64,000 nt of DNA from Sutterella wadsworthensis (GCF_003315195.1 NZ_QNRV01000009.1:1-64000), one strand, 5' to 3'; shown: positions 26,310-35,546, counted from the first letter of the stretch. A program made the numbers and translations. The notes: generated by a model from the sequence alone, not told the origin.

Positions 26310-27965
26310 TTACGCTTTTGGAGCGCGGGTGCGCGGTTTGCGAACAGGTTTTGCCGGCTTGTCTGCGTCGTCACCGAGACTTTCGGCTTCAGCCTTATAG
26401 AACTTAGCCGTATGTCCCGGCCGCTTTTTCTCGCTCTGAATGCGTTTGGCGCGTTCGATGTTATTGATGGCACGCAGAAGTGCCAGGCATGACGACTCAA
26501 TTACATCGGTTGAGAGTCCCATGCCGTGGAAGATTCGGCCGTCTTCGCTTTCAATCGTGACGTCCACCTGACCCAAGGCGTCCATGCCGGAGCCATTAGC
26601 AGAAATCTCATAGCTCTTCAGCGTGAACTTCACCCCCGTCAAATGAGTGATGCAGTTGAAAACGGCATCCACCGGACCGTTGCCAATGCTCGACTCCGTA
26701 CGCGTACGGCGGCCGACGCGCAGGCGAACCGTCGCCGTCGGGATGGAGCCGTTTGACCCCGACATGACGTTCATTTGGTCAAGATGATAGAGGTCGTCCT
26801 CTTCATCGAGTTTCGTGAAGAAGAGCAGCGCTTCCAAGTCGTAATCGAAAACCTGTCCTTTACGGTCTGCCAGTTTTAGGAAGCGCGCGTAAATATCGTT
26901 CAAATCGTATTCGTCGTCGGCGTAGCCGAGTTTGCGCAGGCAGTCCTGAATCATGTGGCGGCCGGAACGTGCCGTCATCAACATCGTATTGCTCGCAAAG
27001 CCCACGGATTCCGGCGTGAGAATCTCGTAGGTTTCGCGGTTCTTAAGGACGCCGTCCTGATGAATGCCGGAGCTGTGAGAGAAGGCGTTCGAACCGACAA
27101 TAGCTTTGTGGGCAGGGACAGGTTCGTGGCAGATCTTAGAGACGAGCATTGAGGTGCGGGCAATATTTTTCGATACGATGCCGGTTTCAACGCCGCCCAA
27201 AACTTTGCCGCGCAGGCGGATAGCGGTAGCGACCTCTTCGAGAGAGCAGTTGCCTGCCCGTTCGCCCAAGCCGTTCATGCAGCATTCGATCTGGCGCGCC
27301 CCCATCTGCACGGCTGTGAGTGAATTGGCAGTGGCCATGCCGAGATCATTGTGGCAGTGTACAGAGAGCACAGCCTTATCAATATTGGGGACGCGGTTCA
27401 GAATTTGAGAAATGATGCCGCCGAACTCCATCGGCACCGTGTAGCCCACGGTGTCAGGAATATTGATGGTGGTAGCGCCGGCTTCAATGGCTTCTTCAAC
27501 CATGCGGCAAAGCTGATCGATCGGCGTACGGCCCGCGTCTTCGCATGAAAATTCCACATCGTCGGTATATTGGCGGGCGCATTTGACGGCAGCGACGCCC
27601 ATGGCCAGAACATCGTCAAAGGATTTGCGGAGCTTATCCTTCACATGAATGGATGAAGTGGCGATAAAGGTATGGATGCGGAAGTGCTCGGCAACTTTCA
27701 AAGCTTCGCCGGCACATTCAACGTCTTTGAGTATCGCGCGCGACAGACCGCATGGGATGGAGCGCTTCAGTGTTTGAGCAATCGTCTGAACGCTCTCAAA
27801 GTCGCCCTGACTCGAAATAGGGAAGCCTGCTTCAATGACGTCCACGCCGAGCTCTTCGAGCGCGAGCGCGATCTGCAGTTTCTGACGCATGGAGAGACTC
27901 TGAGGCAGAGCCTGTTCACCGTCGCGCAGCGTCGTATCGAAGATGATGACTCGGTTGTCGGCCAT
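26310..27965 (-). CDS. leuA: 2-isopropylmalate synthase
   Basis: 551 residues from ATG 27965 ([18 protein letters not shown]), with GAAGGAA upstream. The catalytic barrel shows DTTLRDGEQ, the [14 protein letters not shown] metal motif, and GLGERAGN; the C-terminal allosteric domain (about residues 390-510) binds leucine in this family. The enzyme condenses 2-ketoisovalerate with acetyl-CoA, the first committed step of leucine synthesis. The last 45 residues are Lys/Pro/Arg-rich and look disordered. A consensus-like promoter lies upstream (28048-28076). No leucine-rich leader peptide was found between promoter and gene, so classical attenuation is unlikely. Confidence 0.97.
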   Translation of the reverse strand: MADNRVIIFDTTLRDGEQALPQSLSMRQKLQIALALEELGVDVIEAGFPISSQGDFESVQTIAQTLKRSIPCGLSRAILKDVECAGEALKVAEHFRIHTFIATSSIHVKDKLRKSFDDVLAMGVAAVKCARQYTDDVEFSCEDAGRTPIDQLCRMVEEAIEAGATTINIPDTVGYTVPMEFGGIISQILNRVPNIDKAVLSVHCHNDLGMATANSLTAVQMGARQIECCMNGLGERAGNCSLEEVATAIRLRGKVLGGVETGIVSKNIARTSMLVSKICHEPVPAHKAIVGSNAFSHSSGIHQDGVLKNRETYEILTPESVGFASNTMLMTARSGRHMIQDCLRKLGYADDEYDLNDIYARFLKLADRKGQVFDYDLEALLFFTKLDEEDDLYHLDQMNVMSGSNGSIPTATVRLRVGRRTRTESSIGNGPVDAVFNCITHLTGVKFTLKSYEISANGSGMDALGQVDVTIESEDGRIFHGMGLSTDVIESSCLALLRAINNIERAKRIQSEKKRPGHTAKFYKAEAESLGDDADKPAKPVRKPRTRAPKA

Positions 27966-28047
27966 TTTGGAAATTCCTTCGTTCTTTCTTTTGAGGATGG
28001 TGGTTGTGTAGTTTCGGGCAGACTCCTCATTCTGCCGAATGTCGAAA

Positions 28048-28076
28048 AACATACCCCTCAACCTCGATATTGTCAA
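28048..28076 (-). promoter_or_regulatory. Sigma-70 promoter of the leuABCD operon
   Basis: On the minus strand TTGACA (28071-28076) and TATGTT (28048-28053) are separated by exactly 17 bases. The start of transcription should fall near 28041, giving a leader of about 75 bases before leuA. Confidence 0.75.
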
Positions 28077-28271
28077 GGAATGTTCAAAGAAAGGATGAAT
28101 ATTTGAGGTGTGAACTAGATGTTTTTACTCAATTCGTTCTTTTGAAAAGTTGGTTAATCACAAAAACGCTGATTGCAGAAAAAAGTTTTTTGCGAACAGA
28201 GCGCGTGCTGCTGCGGCAACTGGCGACAAGCAGTGTGCACCGTCCGAGTTGTCCGCAGTAAGGATTGCGGC

Positions 28272-29054
28272 TCAGGAGACGGCGGCGACAACCGGGGTCT
28301 GTCGACCGTCGAAATCAAGCGTGCGGATGCGGACGTCGATACCGAACAGCGCTGAAAGCTTTGCCTCTGAAAAGAGCTCAGCGGCCGTTCCAAAGATCGG
28401 CGGCTTCCCCTGCGGGACGAGGATGCCGGAAGCTGCACGAGCGAGAGCATGGGCGGGGAAGTGTGTGTTGAGGATGACTCCCAGACCTGAACTCGTCAGC
28501 TGATCAATGACATTGAGCACTGCGGCTTGATTTTTGAAGTCAAGGCTGCTTTCAGGTTCGTCCAGTACGAGGAGTTCAGGTTCTGCAGCCAAAGCACGTG
28601 CGATGTAGGCAAGCTGGAGCTGTCCTCCAGAGACCTCGGTAGTGAGGCGCTCAGCCAGCACACGGATACCGACAAGCTCCATGGCATGGTCGCAAGCCGT
28701 CCAGTCGGTGCGGCTCGGCTGCGAGAAGGCGCCGATTCTCGCGCTTCTGCCGAGCACAACCAGTTCTCGCAGAGTCAACGGGGCGAACGCAGACGCTCGA
28801 GCCTGCGGCACATACGCTGTGCGGCGCCAAAATTCACGCGTTGACCACTCTCGGCGATCTCGTCCGTTGAAGAACGAGGCGCCGGAACTCCAAGGCAGCA
28901 GGCCGAGAAGGCACTTAAGGAGCGTTGTTTTTCCTGCTCCGTTTGGTCCGAGCACGGCAAAGACGCCGCGGCCGTCGAAGCTGAAATTCACGCTTTGCAG
29001 AACGCTTTTCCCATTAGGGTAGTGAAAGGCACCGTTGCGAACTTCGATTTGCAT
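28272..29054 (-). CDS. ABC transporter ATP-binding protein (iron/siderophore, heme or cobalamin type)
   Basis: 260 residues from ATG 29054, preceded by a GGGGGCC ribosome site. Walker A LGPNGAGKTT, Q loop near YVPQARAS, signature VSGGQLQL and Walker B LLVLDEPES are all intact, with the switch histidine in LNTHFP. The FecE/BtuD-type length and the neighbouring FecCD permease and binding-protein genes place it in an importer for a chelated metal or corrinoid. It is the last gene of the operon and follows the permease by 13 bases. Cytoplasmic face of the inner membrane. Confidence 0.93.
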   Translation of the reverse strand: MQIEVRNGAFHYPNGKSVLQSVNFSFDGRGVFAVLGPNGAGKTTLLKCLLGLLPWSSGASFFNGRDRREWSTREFWRRTAYVPQARASAFAPLTLRELVVLGRSARIGAFSQPSRTDWTACDHAMELVGIRVLAERLTTEVSGGQLQLAYIARALAAEPELLVLDEPESSLDFKNQAAVLNVIDQLTSSGLGVILNTHFPAHALARAASGILVPQGKPPIFGTAAELFSEAKLSALFGIDVRIRTLDFDGRQTPVVAAVS

Positions 29055-29067
29055 CGGGCGGCCCCCT

Positions 29068-30126
29068 TTAACCGAACCGTCCGCCGGTACGGCGAAGCAG
29101 CAGGATGAATACCGGCGCACCGACGATCGCCGTGAGGATGGAGACTGGGATCTCCGCTTCTGATAAAGAGCGGGCAGCCGTATCGATGAGCAAAAGGAAC
29201 AGTCCGCCTAAAAGCAGACAAGCCGGCAGAACGCGTTCATTGGCGCTTCCAAAGAGCATGCGTGCAGCATGCGGCACCAGGAGGCCTACCCAGCCGATCA
29301 GGCCGCAGATCGAAACGACGGAGGCCGTCACGACAGTAGCGGCCAGAATCACCGTCCAGCGAAGCGCTTGGGTATTGACGCCGAAGCTTGCCGCTTCATC
29401 AGCGGGAAGCGCCAGAATGTTAAGCCGCCAGCGAAGCAGCAGCAGAACGGCAGAGCCGATGACAAGCAGCGGCAGGCTGGCAAGGATCTGCGGCAGTCCC
29501 GCCCCCGTGAGGGATCCCATGATCCAGAAGGTGATTGAAGGCAGTGCATCCTGCGGATCAGCGGCAAATTTCACAATGCCGACGAAAGCCGTGAAGAGTG
29601 CGCCGACAACCATGCCGGAAAGCACAATCATCAAGATGGAGCCGGATTCTCCGGGCCGGGTGCGGCTTACGAGCATCACCAGCAGTATGGCGGCAGCGCC
29701 GGAGAGCACGGCGCCCATCTGAATGCCGGCGGCAGGGAGGCCAAAGAAAATCGCCAGGACGGCCCCAAAGGAGGCGCCAGTCGCAACCCCCAAGGTATCC
29801 GGGGCGGCCAGCGGATTAGCAAAAAGCGCTTGAAACGCTGCGCCGGATAGGGCTAGACCGCCTCCCGCCAAGAGCGCAAGCAAGATGCGCGGCAGGCGAA
29901 CATGCCAGACGACATTGGATGCGGCTGTGCCGGCATTGGGATGGAGAAGTGCGTCAAGAATGTCGGCGATGGAGAGGCCGTAGCGGCCGGCGCAGAGCGA
30001 AAAAACGGCTGCAGCGGCTATAACCGCAGCGATGCCGAGGAGTTTGAGCGCGGTACGGCGCCGATTCTCAGCAGCAAGATCGGCGGAATTGGGCGCAGGC
30101 TGCGGGTCAACAACGGATTCGTGCAT
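29068..30126 (-). CDS. FecCD-family ABC transporter permease
   Basis: 352 residues from ATG 30126 (GTG 30135 is an alternative). About ten membrane helices; family hallmarks are RLPRILLALLAGGGLALSGA, the NPLAAPDTLGVATGA segment, and GLIGWVGLLVPHAAR before the coupling region. An N-terminal cytoplasmic stretch of about 30 residues precedes helix 1. It forms the homodimeric channel of an importer for siderophore, heme or vitamin B12. It sits between the binding protein and the ATPase genes. Confidence 0.94.
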   Translation of the reverse strand: MHESVVDPQPAPNSADLAAENRRRTALKLLGIAAVIAAAAVFSLCAGRYGLSIADILDALLHPNAGTAASNVVWHVRLPRILLALLAGGGLALSGAAFQALFANPLAAPDTLGVATGASFGAVLAIFFGLPAAGIQMGAVLSGAAAILLVMLVSRTRPGESGSILMIVLSGMVVGALFTAFVGIVKFAADPQDALPSITFWIMGSLTGAGLPQILASLPLLVIGSAVLLLLRWRLNILALPADEAASFGVNTQALRWTVILAATVVTASVVSICGLIGWVGLLVPHAARMLFGSANERVLPACLLLGGLFLLLIDTAARSLSEAEIPVSILTAIVGAPVFILLLRRTGGRFG

Positions 30127-30149
30127 GGTTTGCACCCGAGGTTATCGGA

Positions 30150-31283
30150 TCAGCGCGAGCTTCTTACTGAGCCTGTCAGACCGACCGAGGCTCGGGCCTG
30201 TGGTGCATAGATGGTTTTGATTTGCGCCTCTGTGAGCGACAAACCGAAAACATCGCGGTAAAAATGCTCGGTTTCGGCCTGAAGATCAATATCGGCAAAG
30301 CGTTCCGGATAAATGGTCTTTGCGAGCCACAAAAGCGTGAGCGGCGTGTCCGCTGTCGGCGTAAAGGAACGGTAAAGGCCGAGCGGCATTTTATAAACGC
30401 GCCTGTCCTTCACGGCTTTGACGGACGTCCAATCACGGCCGGCATCGCGGCCTTCAATCAGATCATTGGGCTGGAGCGGCGTGAAGTTAGTGAGAAGCAC
30501 AATGTCTGGATTCCATGCATAAATGCTTTCCATCGTGACGACGGCATTGGCGTTTTCTGCTTTAAGCTCATGAGCGGCATTTTTAGCGCCGACCGCTTTG
30601 GCCCAGTATTCGCCGAAGAATTTTTCACCTGACACCACCAGCTGACGAGCATCCGTGCGGATAATGAAGAGAACGGTACGGCGCTGAGCGTCTGAAAGGT
30701 TGGACGTCCGTTCAGCGATGAGGGTGCGGTAGTGCCGGAATTTTTCGGCCATCGCCGCAGAATTGGCTTTGACATCCGGAAAAAGCGCCTTCAGGGATCG
30801 CATCCAGCCCTCGTAGGTGGCTTCTACGTCATAGTGCCACTTCACCGCACTGATGCCGAAAGCGGTGAGGCCGGCAGCGCGCACCCGATCAAGCATGCGG
30901 CGATCGGAGGCATTGATGAGCACAAGATCAGGCTTTAAAGCCATGAGCGATTCCAGGTTAAGGTTTGCGCCCTGAATGAAGTGCGTATCAGCCTGAAGCA
31001 CCTCTGGGTGAAGCTCACCCAAAAGTCCAGATTTCGCCGCTGACATACTGGCCGGATGCATGCCGACAATGCGCGAGCCGTCGCCCAAATACATGGTGAC
31101 GGCGGAGGCCAGCGGCAGAATATTCGTAACGACGATGCGGCTGATGTGTTCAGGCACATCAACTGAGGTGCCGTTGTCATCCGAAACGAGCCGAGCCTCA
31201 ACCCCGTTCAATGCGAGCAGCCCGCTCAGAAGAAGACCGCTGGCAACTCCTGAAAGTTTGGCAAAAGTGTTCTTCAAGCGCAT
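30150..31283 (-). CDS. Periplasmic binding protein of the iron/corrinoid ABC importer
   Basis: 377 residues with a cleavable signal (MRLKNTFAKLSGVASGLLLS...) and GGAGG eight bases upstream. The chain shows the class III binding-protein pattern: RIVVTNILPLASAVTMYLGDGSRIVG type first lobe, the NLESLMALKPDLVLI turn, and a long linker helix. DWTSVKAVKDRRVYKMP is the conserved C-lobe edge. Ligand cannot be told; many members bind ferric siderophores. No outer-membrane TonB receptor is adjacent. It begins 42 bases after smpB and has no obvious promoter of its own. Confidence 0.9.
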   Translation of the reverse strand: MRLKNTFAKLSGVASGLLLSGLLALNGVEARLVSDDNGTSVDVPEHISRIVVTNILPLASAVTMYLGDGSRIVGMHPASMSAAKSGLLGELHPEVLQADTHFIQGANLNLESLMALKPDLVLINASDRRMLDRVRAAGLTAFGISAVKWHYDVEATYEGWMRSLKALFPDVKANSAAMAEKFRHYRTLIAERTSNLSDAQRRTVLFIIRTDARQLVVSGEKFFGEYWAKAVGAKNAAHELKAENANAVVTMESIYAWNPDIVLLTNFTPLQPNDLIEGRDAGRDWTSVKAVKDRRVYKMPLGLYRSFTPTADTPLTLLWLAKTIYPERFADIDLQAETEHFYRDVFGLSLTEAQIKTIYAPQARASVGLTGSVRSSR

Positions 31284-31325
31284 GACAAAAGCCTCCAGTC
31301 AGATATTGAGCGTTTCAGTGCCGCA

Positions 31326-31835
31326 TTAACCGTTGAGAATGTGACGCCCGCGAGCATCCTTTTTCATGATGCGTTCCTGCTCGCGCTTCCATTCCTTCTT
31401 GCTTTCGTCATCGCGCTTTTCATATTCCCGCTTGCCGCGGGCAAGTGCGAGATCAACCTTGACGCGGCCGTTTTTGAAGTGCAGGTTGAGCGGCACTAAG
31501 GTGTAGCTTTGACGCTCCACTCGGCCGATCAGCTTCATGATTTCACGGCGATGCATCAGGAGCTTGCGCGTACGATTCGTTTCAAGCGTTTCGTGCGTGC
31601 AGGCTTGGTCTGCCGGATTCATATGTGCATTGCAGAGAAACAACTCGCCGTCACGAATGTAGATGTGGGCAAGGTTAATTTGGGCGCGGCCTGCGCGAAC
31701 GCTTTTGACTTCCCAGCCATGGAGGACGAGCCCTGCTTCGTAGCGCTCCTCAATGGCGTAGTCGTAAGTTGCGCGCTTATTCAGAATGCGCGGCTGGGTG
31801 TTTTTGGTTGTTTTTTTATTGCTGTTGGCGGCCAT
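31326..31835 (-). CDS. smpB: SsrA (tmRNA)-binding protein
   Basis: 169 residues from ATG 31835 with AAGGAGG seven bases upstream. Recognised by NKRATYDYAIEERYEAG, LHGWEVKSVRAGRAQ, the ARGKREYEKRDDE tail and the basic C-terminus. SmpB carries tmRNA to stalled ribosomes for trans-translation. It heads a possible transcript with the iron ABC importer and is divergent from rnfH. In many betaproteobacteria ratA lies between smpB and rnfH; here it is missing. Confidence 0.97.
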   Translation of the reverse strand: MAANSNKKTTKNTQPRILNKRATYDYAIEERYEAGLVLHGWEVKSVRAGRAQINLAHIYIRDGELFLCNAHMNPADQACTHETLETNRTRKLLMHRREIMKLIGRVERQSYTLVPLNLHFKNGRVKVDLALARGKREYEKRDDESKKEWKREQERIMKKDARGRHILNG

Positions 31836-31977
31836 GACGGCCTCCTTTTTCAAAGTATTTCGGCTGCTGACCTCACGCCTGCAAGTTGGGCAGGATGGGC
31901 AGCTCCGAAGCTGGGCGGCATTGCTTTACGTGCCGCAAGGCTGTAAATTCTATCGTTTTTCTGTTTTGGAGACCGAC

Positions 31978-32304
31978 ATGCGCATCACGTTGTGTGAAAT
32001 TTGGGCTGAAGGTGGCGCAACGCACGCCAAGGAGCGTGAACTCGATCTCGAGGACGGCGTCATTGCGGAGGAGGCGCTCGCTCAGGCCGGTCGAAAGTTG
32101 GCGTCAGGAGAAGGACTATCTGTTTTCGGCCGTCGGGCGGACGTGATGACGGTGCTTCATGACGGGGACCGGCTGGAAATTTCTGCGCCGCTCTTGGTAG
32201 ACCCTAAAGAGGCGCGCCGTCGCCGTGCTGAACGTCAGGGCGATGTGCGCGTGGTGACAGCGGGGCGCCATGGCGGCAAACATCGCTTGGATAAGGAAGA
32301 GTGA
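31978..32304 (+). CDS. rnfH: RnfH/RatB family ubiquitin-like protein
   Basis: 108 residues from ATG 31978 (GGAG upstream). The core VFGRRADVMTVLHDGDRLEI and the end P-L-L-V-D-P-K-E-A-R-R-R-R-A are the RnfH signature, a beta-grasp fold of unknown exact role that usually travels with smpB. The family was named for its linkage to Rnf complexes and is also found in the ratAB toxin locus. Divergent from smpB with about 140 bases between. Confidence 0.9.
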   Translation: MRITLCEIWAEGGATHAKERELDLEDGVIAEEALAQAGRKLASGEGLSVFGRRADVMTVLHDGDRLEISAPLLVDPKEARRRRAERQGDVRVVTAGRHGGKHRLDKEE

Positions 32305-32377
32305 GGAGTCGCGTCTCCTTTTTGAAGGAGAGGCAGCTCGATGCCGCCTCTCTCTAGATGGGCTGATCTTCGATCTT

Positions 32378-32701
32378 TTAGAAGACCACCGTCAAAAGCA
32401 TTTTGAAGCGCTCTTCACCGTACACCGCATGAGGATGTTTGGCCGGCATGACGATGGTTTCGCCTTCTTTAACGAGGTGCGGCTCTCCGTCAATCGTGAA
32501 CCGTCCGGTACCTTCAAGAACTGTCACCATCGCGTCGCCGCCGGACTGATGCGTGCTGATTTCTTCTCCTTTATCGAAAGAGAAGACCGTTAAGCTCAGA
32601 GAATCGTTCTGTGCAAGCGTCTTGCTGACAACTTGCCCCGCGAGGTAAGGAACTTGATCCTTCAGTTTGATGACAGTACTTTTTTCGAGATTTTTAATCA
32701 T
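32378..32701 (-). CDS. Small cupin-domain protein
   Basis: 107 residues from ATG 32701, AAGGATTC upstream. A single cupin: EEISTHQSGGDAMVTVLEG (metal histidine and glycine turn) and the second motif PAKHPHAV. One small beta-barrel, often metal-bound; members bind small ligands or act as sensors or simple enzymes. The same type (about 105 residues, LAPGQSIPPHS-like variants) is common in anaerobes. It lies downstream of the tRNA-Glu gene, separated by a terminator. No function assigned. Confidence 0.85.
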   Translation of the reverse strand: MIKNLEKSTVIKLKDQVPYLAGQVVSKTLAQNDSLSLTVFSFDKGEEISTHQSGGDAMVTVLEGTGRFTIDGEPHLVKEGETIVMPAKHPHAVYGEERFKMLLTVVF

Positions 32702-32812
32702 CTTGAATCCTTGCAAGGATATTTTTAATACTTGCAAGAATAGTCTGCCGAAATGATTGCGAGGCAATCACTTTGTGAACAAAAATCTCAAATTTGTTTT
32801 CTGCCTTGGAAA

Positions 32813-32848
32813 ACAAAAAAAACCTGTCGAGGCAACTGCCTGACAGGT
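32813..32848 (-). terminator. Terminator of tRNA-Glu
   Basis: ACCTGTC (32822-32828) and GACAGGT (32842-32848) pair, with further pairing inside (GAGGCA/TGCCT). On the minus strand nine T residues follow (32813-32821). It sits 10 bases after the tRNA 3' end. Confidence 0.9.
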
Positions 32849-32857
32849 ATCTTTGAA

Positions 32858-32932
32858 TGGCGTCCCCAATCGGATTCGAACCGATGTTGACAACGTGAGA
32901 GGCTGCCGTCCTAACCACTAGACGATGGGGAC
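32858..32932 (-). tRNA. tRNA-Glu (anticodon CTC)
   Basis: 75 bases including an encoded CCA. Acceptor GTCCCCA/TGGGGAC, D arm GTCT...GGAC, anticodon arm GCAGC-CTCTCAC-GTTGT with U33 and anticodon CTC, T arm ATCGG-TTCGAAT-CCGAT. It lies directly downstream of gltX, the synthetase that charges it, but has its own promoter and a terminator. A second tRNA-Glu (UUC) must exist elsewhere to read GAA. Confidence 0.96.
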
Positions 32933-32936
32933 GTCT

Positions 32937-32980
32937 TTGCGGAGAAAGCGAATTATATGTGAAAGCATCTTTCTCCGCAA
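32937..32980 (-). promoter_or_regulatory. tRNA-Glu promoter enclosed in a 12-bp inverted repeat
   Basis: On the minus strand TTGCGG (32975-32980), a 17-base spacer and a perfect TATAAT (32952-32957) precede the tRNA by about 20 bases. TTGCGGAGAAAG (32937-32948) and CTTTCTCCGCAA (32969-32980) are perfect inverted repeats; one arm contains the -35 box and the other covers the expected start of transcription. Confidence 0.75.
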
Positions 32981-32994
32981 GAGGCGGCTAAAAA

Positions 32995-34389
32995 TTAAGC
33001 CAACCCTTCAGCGATACGGGCCAGTACCTTGTCACGGCCAATAAGACAGAGCGTGCGGTCAATCTGCGGCGTGCGGTCAGCGCGGCAGACGAGGACGCGC
33101 AGCGGGTTGGCAAGAATCTTCATCGGAATGCTGCGTTCGGCCATCACTTCCTGAATGCAGTGATAAACGTTTTCAGGCGTTTCCGCATCAAGCGCTTTGA
33201 GTTTCTGGGCAAAGAGTTCAAGCGCTTCGCGTCCGCCGTCGGCGAGAACCTTAGCGGCTTCTTCAGCGTTGACGGCATTTTCGGCGTAGAAGAAGAGCGC
33301 AGCTTCAGCGAGTTTTTCGAGCGTGGCGCTGCGGGACTTGAGCAGCCCGCAGACGCTCGCGAGATCCGGACCGTTGGCGATGATGCCTCCGCGGGCCTCG
33401 ATGCGCGAAGCCACCAGCTTGGCGAGGCGATCGTCATCGGCTTCCTTCATGTACTGACCGTTAAGCCATTCGAGCTTCTTCCAGTCAATGCGGGCGGAAG
33501 CTCTCGAGCAGTCGGAGAGGTCGAACACTTCGGCAAGCTCTTCACGCGAGAATTTCTCCATATTCCCATGGCCCCAGCCGAGGCGCGCGAGGTAATTGAA
33601 GATCGCTTCGGGCAGATAGCCCTGTTTTTCGTATTCAAGCACAGAAACCGTGCCATGGCGCTTCGAAAGCTTCTGACCGTCTTGTCCGCAGATGAGCGGG
33701 AGGTGCGCAAAAACCGGAATTTCCGCGCCCAAGGCTTTGTAGATGTTGATCTGCCGAGGCGTATTGTTGATGTGGTCCGCGCCGCGGATGACATGACTCA
33801 CCTTCATATCCCAGTCGTCTACCACCACGGCGAAGTTATAGGTCGGGATGCCGTTGCGCATGATGATGAGGTCATCGAGCTCGGCGTTCGACACGGTGAT
33901 GGGGCCGTAGACGGCATCGTTCCAGGTCACGGAGCCTTCATCAGGATTGCGGAATCGGATGACGGGCTTTACGCCTTCGGGAATGGGGCGTCCCACACAG
34001 TTTTCCGGACGCCAGCGGCCGTCATAGCGAGGCTTGAGACCGGCGGCACGCTGCTGCTCGCGCAGAGCGTCGAGTTCTTCGGGAGTGGCGTAGCAATAGT
34101 AGGCGCGGCCGTCCGCGAGCATTTCGTCGACGACTTCCTGATATCGAGCAAGGCGGTCCATCTGATAGACAGGACCTTCGTCATAATCGAGATTGAGCCA
34201 CTTCATGCCGTCGAGAATGACCTGCACCGCTTCCTTTGTGGAACGTACTTGATCGGTATCCTCAATGCGCAGCAGGAATTTGCCGCCGAAATGGCGGGCG
34301 ACTGCCCAGCAGTAGATCGCCGTTCGGGCGGTTCCAAGGTGCATCATGCCGGTAGGGCTCGGCGCAATGCGGGTGCGAATTTCCTTCAT
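32995..34389 (-). CDS. gltX: Glutamyl-tRNA synthetase
   Basis: 464 residues, the normal size. The class I HIGH-type motif is PSPTGMMHLGTARTA and the KMSKS-type motif is KLSKRHG; GADHINNTPRQ and the C-terminal anticodon-binding helical domain are also clear. It charges tRNA-Glu with glutamate. Starts with ATG 34389; the ribosome site is modest. Immediately downstream lies tRNA-Glu, which is unusual enough to note. Whether it is discriminating or also charges tRNA-Gln (with GatCAB) cannot be told here. Confidence 0.97.
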   Translation of the reverse strand: MKEIRTRIAPSPTGMMHLGTARTAIYCWAVARHFGGKFLLRIEDTDQVRSTKEAVQVILDGMKWLNLDYDEGPVYQMDRLARYQEVVDEMLADGRAYYCYATPEELDALREQQRAAGLKPRYDGRWRPENCVGRPIPEGVKPVIRFRNPDEGSVTWNDAVYGPITVSNAELDDLIIMRNGIPTYNFAVVVDDWDMKVSHVIRGADHINNTPRQINIYKALGAEIPVFAHLPLICGQDGQKLSKRHGTVSVLEYEKQGYLPEAIFNYLARLGWGHGNMEKFSREELAEVFDLSDCSRASARIDWKKLEWLNGQYMKEADDDRLAKLVASRIEARGGIIANGPDLASVCGLLKSRSATLEKLAEAALFFYAENAVNAEEAAKVLADGGREALELFAQKLKALDAETPENVYHCIQEVMAERSIPMKILANPLRVLVCRADRTPQIDRTLCLIGRDKVLARIAEGLA

Positions 34390-34568
34390 GGTTGTCCTTC
34401 TTGAAGAGGATGGGTTGTATTGTCGGTCGGCTCATGAAGCAGCAGACTATGACACACAGGCGGCTTCTGGCGGCTCGATGGGTGAAACTAGTTATTTTAG
34501 GCTTTCACAAGACTACAGGGCGCAGCTTTCACCGGACTGAATCTAATCGAAGATTCAGCAGGCTGTTT

Positions 34569-35492
34569 TTAAGTCTCTTGCGCCGAAGAAAGGAGGACGG
34601 AGCGCACCCACTGCATGGCGAGGTCCTGATCTGTGCGATGGTGCCAGATGAGATGCGGCGTCTGAACGACGCTTTTGGCTTGGGTTTCAACAATCGCCAC
34701 TAGACCGGCATTGGCGAGCGTATCAGCGGTTTTCTTCGGCAGCACCATGATGAGACGGCTCGAGCTTAATGTCGTCACCGCGGAAAGAAAATTCGTGGTG
34801 CGCAGTGATGACCGCGCCTCACGCCAATCGGGAAAAGCGATTTCTCGAAGCGTCGTATAAGGGGCTCCCGGCTGAGTTCGAAAGCAGACATCAGCAAAAG
34901 ATTCCTGCAGCACTCGCTCGGTCGAGAGCGGCGAAGTGCGGCTTTCAGCGGCCAGCGGACTGCCAAATCCTGCTGCAAGCACATATTCATTGCGTCCAAT
35001 CACGATGCTGCGCAAACCCGGCGGAACCGCCATCACTGGCGAAACCACAAAATCCAGTTCGCCGCTTGAAAGCTGAAGAAATCGATCTTCGGCTAGCGGC
35101 AGAAATGAGATCGTGATGTTTGGTGCTTGCTGAAGAAGGCAGTCGGCGAATTTTGGGAAAAGCGAAAAAGGAGCATTGTCGGCGCAGCCGATTCGCACTT
35201 CCCGCGTCATTTCCGCAGGATTAAAGCGCGCGGGACGCATGAGCGCGGCATAGCCGTCCAGAATCGGCTCGGACTGCGCCGCAATTTCCAGTGCTCGGCG
35301 GGTAGGCACTAAGCCGCCGGGGAATCGTGTGAAAAGCTTGTCGTCAAAAAGCTCCCGCATTTCGCTCAGGTGGCGGCTCGCTGACGAAGCCGACAGACCA
35401 AGAACTTCGGCTGCCGCTGCGAGATTGCGCTTCTCACACAGTGTTTTCAATAAAAGCAGCGAAGAATAAGGCGGTGTTCGGTCGAGTTGCAT
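34569..35492 (-). CDS. LysR-family transcriptional regulator
   Basis: 307 residues from ATG 35492 (MQLDRTPPYSSLLLL); an upstream TTG at 35507 is less likely. N-terminal winged helix-turn-helix (RNLAAAAEVLGLSASSASRHL), then two periplasmic-binding-protein-like lobes (VRIGCADNAPFSLFP, LDFVVSPVMA). The C-terminus looks complete. It is divergent from assT, and the 182-base gap holds a T-N11-A type inverted repeat (35547-35562), the classic arrangement in which a LysR protein controls its neighbour, usually after binding a substrate-related effector. Confidence 0.92.
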   Translation of the reverse strand: MQLDRTPPYSSLLLLKTLCEKRNLAAAAEVLGLSASSASRHLSEMRELFDDKLFTRFPGGLVPTRRALEIAAQSEPILDGYAALMRPARFNPAEMTREVRIGCADNAPFSLFPKFADCLLQQAPNITISFLPLAEDRFLQLSSGELDFVVSPVMAVPPGLRSIVIGRNEYVLAAGFGSPLAAESRTSPLSTERVLQESFADVCFRTQPGAPYTTLREIAFPDWREARSSLRTTNFLSAVTTLSSSRLIMVLPKKTADTLANAGLVAIVETQAKSVVQTPHLIWHHRTDQDLAMQWVRSVLLSSAQET

Positions 35493-35546
35493 TTTGCAAA
35501 AGTCCAAGATGCTAAAGGCGCAATTTCAGCGATGAGAAGCGTGAAT

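Noticed and set aside
27966-28047. Leucine-rich leader peptide and attenuator for leuABCD
   Set aside because: A short ATG frame exists in the leader (from 28030 on the minus strand) but it has few leucines and runs into leuA out of frame; no terminator-antiterminator pair seen.
33160-34404. 414-codon frame antisense to gltX, and similar long frames antisense to proA (54003-55331) and leuS (58232-59395)
   Set aside because: All mirror highly conserved enzymes and lack start signals and domains.
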